Below are positions 5,134 to 6,021 of a stretch of DNA of 6,021 bases, one piece after another (position 1 is the first letter of the stretch; every line of letters starts with the position of its first letter). The notes beneath the pieces were generated by a model. The model saw nothing but the letters and a program-made list of their open reading frames with translations. It searched no databases and had not been told where the DNA came from. The DNA is taken from NCBI GenBank assembly GCA_026982175.1, contig JALSHP010000030.1, positions 1 to 6,021 of the forward strand, in the 5' to 3' direction. Made by a program: the position numbers and the translations under genes. This DNA comes from Campylobacteraceae bacterium (GTDB lineage Bacteria; Campylobacterota; Campylobacteria; Campylobacterales; Sulfurovaceae).

Positions 5134-6021
5134 CTCTCCTGCTCTAAGCCCACAAACCCATGCTAAGTGGAGGTTAAAGCCTCCTCTGTCTCCATCAACA
5201 TCTAACACTTCACCCACAATGTAAAGCCCTTTTTGTTTTTGTGACTCCATGGTGTAAGCATCTACTTCTTTGGTATTGACCCCACCTGTGGCGACTTCTG
5301 CCCCTTTGTAGCCTTTGCTTCCATCTATTTTAAATTCAAAACATTTTATCTTTTGAACGATTTGTTCTAAGCGTTCAATATTTGAGCAAATAGAGCCTAC
5401 CGTTTCATTTTCTAGCTTTAATGGCTCTAAAATAAGTTTTATGAGCTTTTTATTGATGAAGCCTTGCAACCACATATCTAAAGGCTTTTGACTCTTTTTA
5501 ACTAAGCTTTTTTTCATGAGTGCTAAAAGTTGTTCATGGCTCATTTTGGGCATGAGGTCAATGATTAACATAATACTTTTCTTGTTTAAAAGTTCTTGCA
5601 TCACAAAACGGCTAATGTCTAAAATGGCTAAGCCAGAGAGTCCATAGTTGGTAAAAAGCACATCTCCTTGTTTGACAATCTTCTTCCCCTCTAATTCCAA
5701 CGTTATCCTACTCTCAACTTTCACCCCAGACATTTGTTTTAAATAACTCTCTTTGTAAGGTGCTGTTAGCTGAACCAAGGTTGGAAAGTCTTTGACGATA
5801 CTGTGTCCAAAAGAACGTGCAAACTCAATGCCGTCCATTACCCCTCCTAGTTGTGGTGCAGAACAATGCCCTGTGGCTAATACTAACTTTTTAGATTCTA
5901 TTTGTGTATGATTATACGAGACAATAAATTTACCCTCTCTAAAAGAAGTTTTGCTAACTTCTGCTTCACACATTATCTTAACGCCCAGTTGTTCACATTC
6001 ACAAAGCAAAAGTTCCACCAC
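5125..6021 (-). CDS. HI0933/YhiN-family flavoprotein (FAD-dependent oxidoreductase), N-terminus outside window
   Basis: The visible 298 residues are the C-terminal three quarters of a protein usually about 400 long. The frame runs off the window at 6021, and the GTG there is an internal Val. The N-terminal GxGxxG nucleotide-binding motif is therefore not seen. Family hallmarks are clear: KLVLATGHCSAPQLGG (45-60), then FGHSIVKDFPTLVQL, LFTNYGLSGLAILDIS (122-137), AEVATGGV (241-248) and the FAD-contacting end GLYIVGEVLDVDGDRGGFN (265-283). Many relatives have ATGG at the first motif; here it is ATGH. The exact substrate of this family is mostly unknown. BaiN from a gut Clostridium was linked to bile-acid dehydroxylation, which should not be assumed here. 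The gene converges on the TPR gene with 7 bp between stop codons. Confidence 0.9.
   Translation of the reverse strand: MVELLLCECEQLGVKIMCEAEVSKTSFREGKFIVSYNHTQIESKKLVLATGHCSAPQLGGVMDGIEFARSFGHSIVKDFPTLVQLTAPYKESYLKQMSGVKVESRITLELEGKKIVKQGDVLFTNYGLSGLAILDISRFVMQELLNKKSIMLIIDLMPKMSHEQLLALMKKSLVKKSQKPLDMWLQGFINKKLIKLILEPLKLENETVGSICSNIERLEQIVQKIKCFEFKIDGSKGYKGAEVATGGVNTKEVDAYTMESQKQKGLYIVGEVLDVDGDRGGFNLHLAWVCGLRAGEAI

Noticed and set aside
6019..6021. GTG at the window edge as the start of the minus-strand flavoprotein
   Set aside because: The family's N-terminal FAD-binding motif is missing and the frame is open at the edge, so this codon is internal.
1..6021. CRISPR array, insertion sequence or toxin-antitoxin pair
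   Set aside because: No regularly spaced direct repeats, no transposase motifs and no pair of small overlapping genes were found. All longer frames are accounted for.

Overview
The window looks like a low-GC chromosome segment of a Campylobacterota (Epsilonproteobacteria) bacterium, probably a free-living relative of Sulfurimonas, Sulfurovum or Sulfurospirillum. The pointers are the gene order trigger factor - clpP - deformylase, the AT-rich intergenic DNA, extended -10 style promoters, and five tRNA genes with encoded CCA ends. Genus cannot be settled from the sequence alone.

Layout. At 1-322 is the 3' end of a ComM/YifB-type Mg-chelatase-like ATPase gene. At 393-956 is an unrecognised predicted lipoprotein with its own likely promoter. 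From 989 to 1602 is a five-gene tRNA operon, Pro(UGG)-His(GUG)-Arg(UCG)-Arg(UCU)-Leu(UAG), driven by a perfect-consensus sigma70 promoter (TTGACA, 17 bp, TATAAT) with an AT-rich UP-like tract. From 1744 to 5117 four genes follow on the same strand: tig (trigger factor), clpP (ClpP protease subunit), def (peptide deformylase) and a kinesin-light-chain-type TPR protein. The last two overlap by one base. At 5125-6021, convergent on the minus strand, is the 3' three quarters of a HI0933/YhiN-type flavoprotein gene, whose start lies beyond the window.

How the genes fit together. Trigger factor binds nascent chains at the ribosome exit tunnel, deformylase removes the N-terminal formyl group there, and ClpP degrades proteins delivered by a Clp ATPase. 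The block is therefore a nascent-protein maturation and quality-control cluster, next to a tRNA operon and so a general translation neighbourhood. The TPR protein is translationally linked to def and may be a partner, but its role is unknown. Between tig and clpP lie two hairpins. The first has the GTAG-plus-palindrome layout of REP elements.

No CRISPR array, insertion sequence, prophage gene or other obvious novel system is visible. The points most worth following are the REP-like palindrome, the dyad overlapping the tig promoter, the def-coupled TPR gene, the orphan lipoprotein, and details of the tRNA operon (G1:U72 pairs in both Arg tRNAs and alternative hairpins in its leader).
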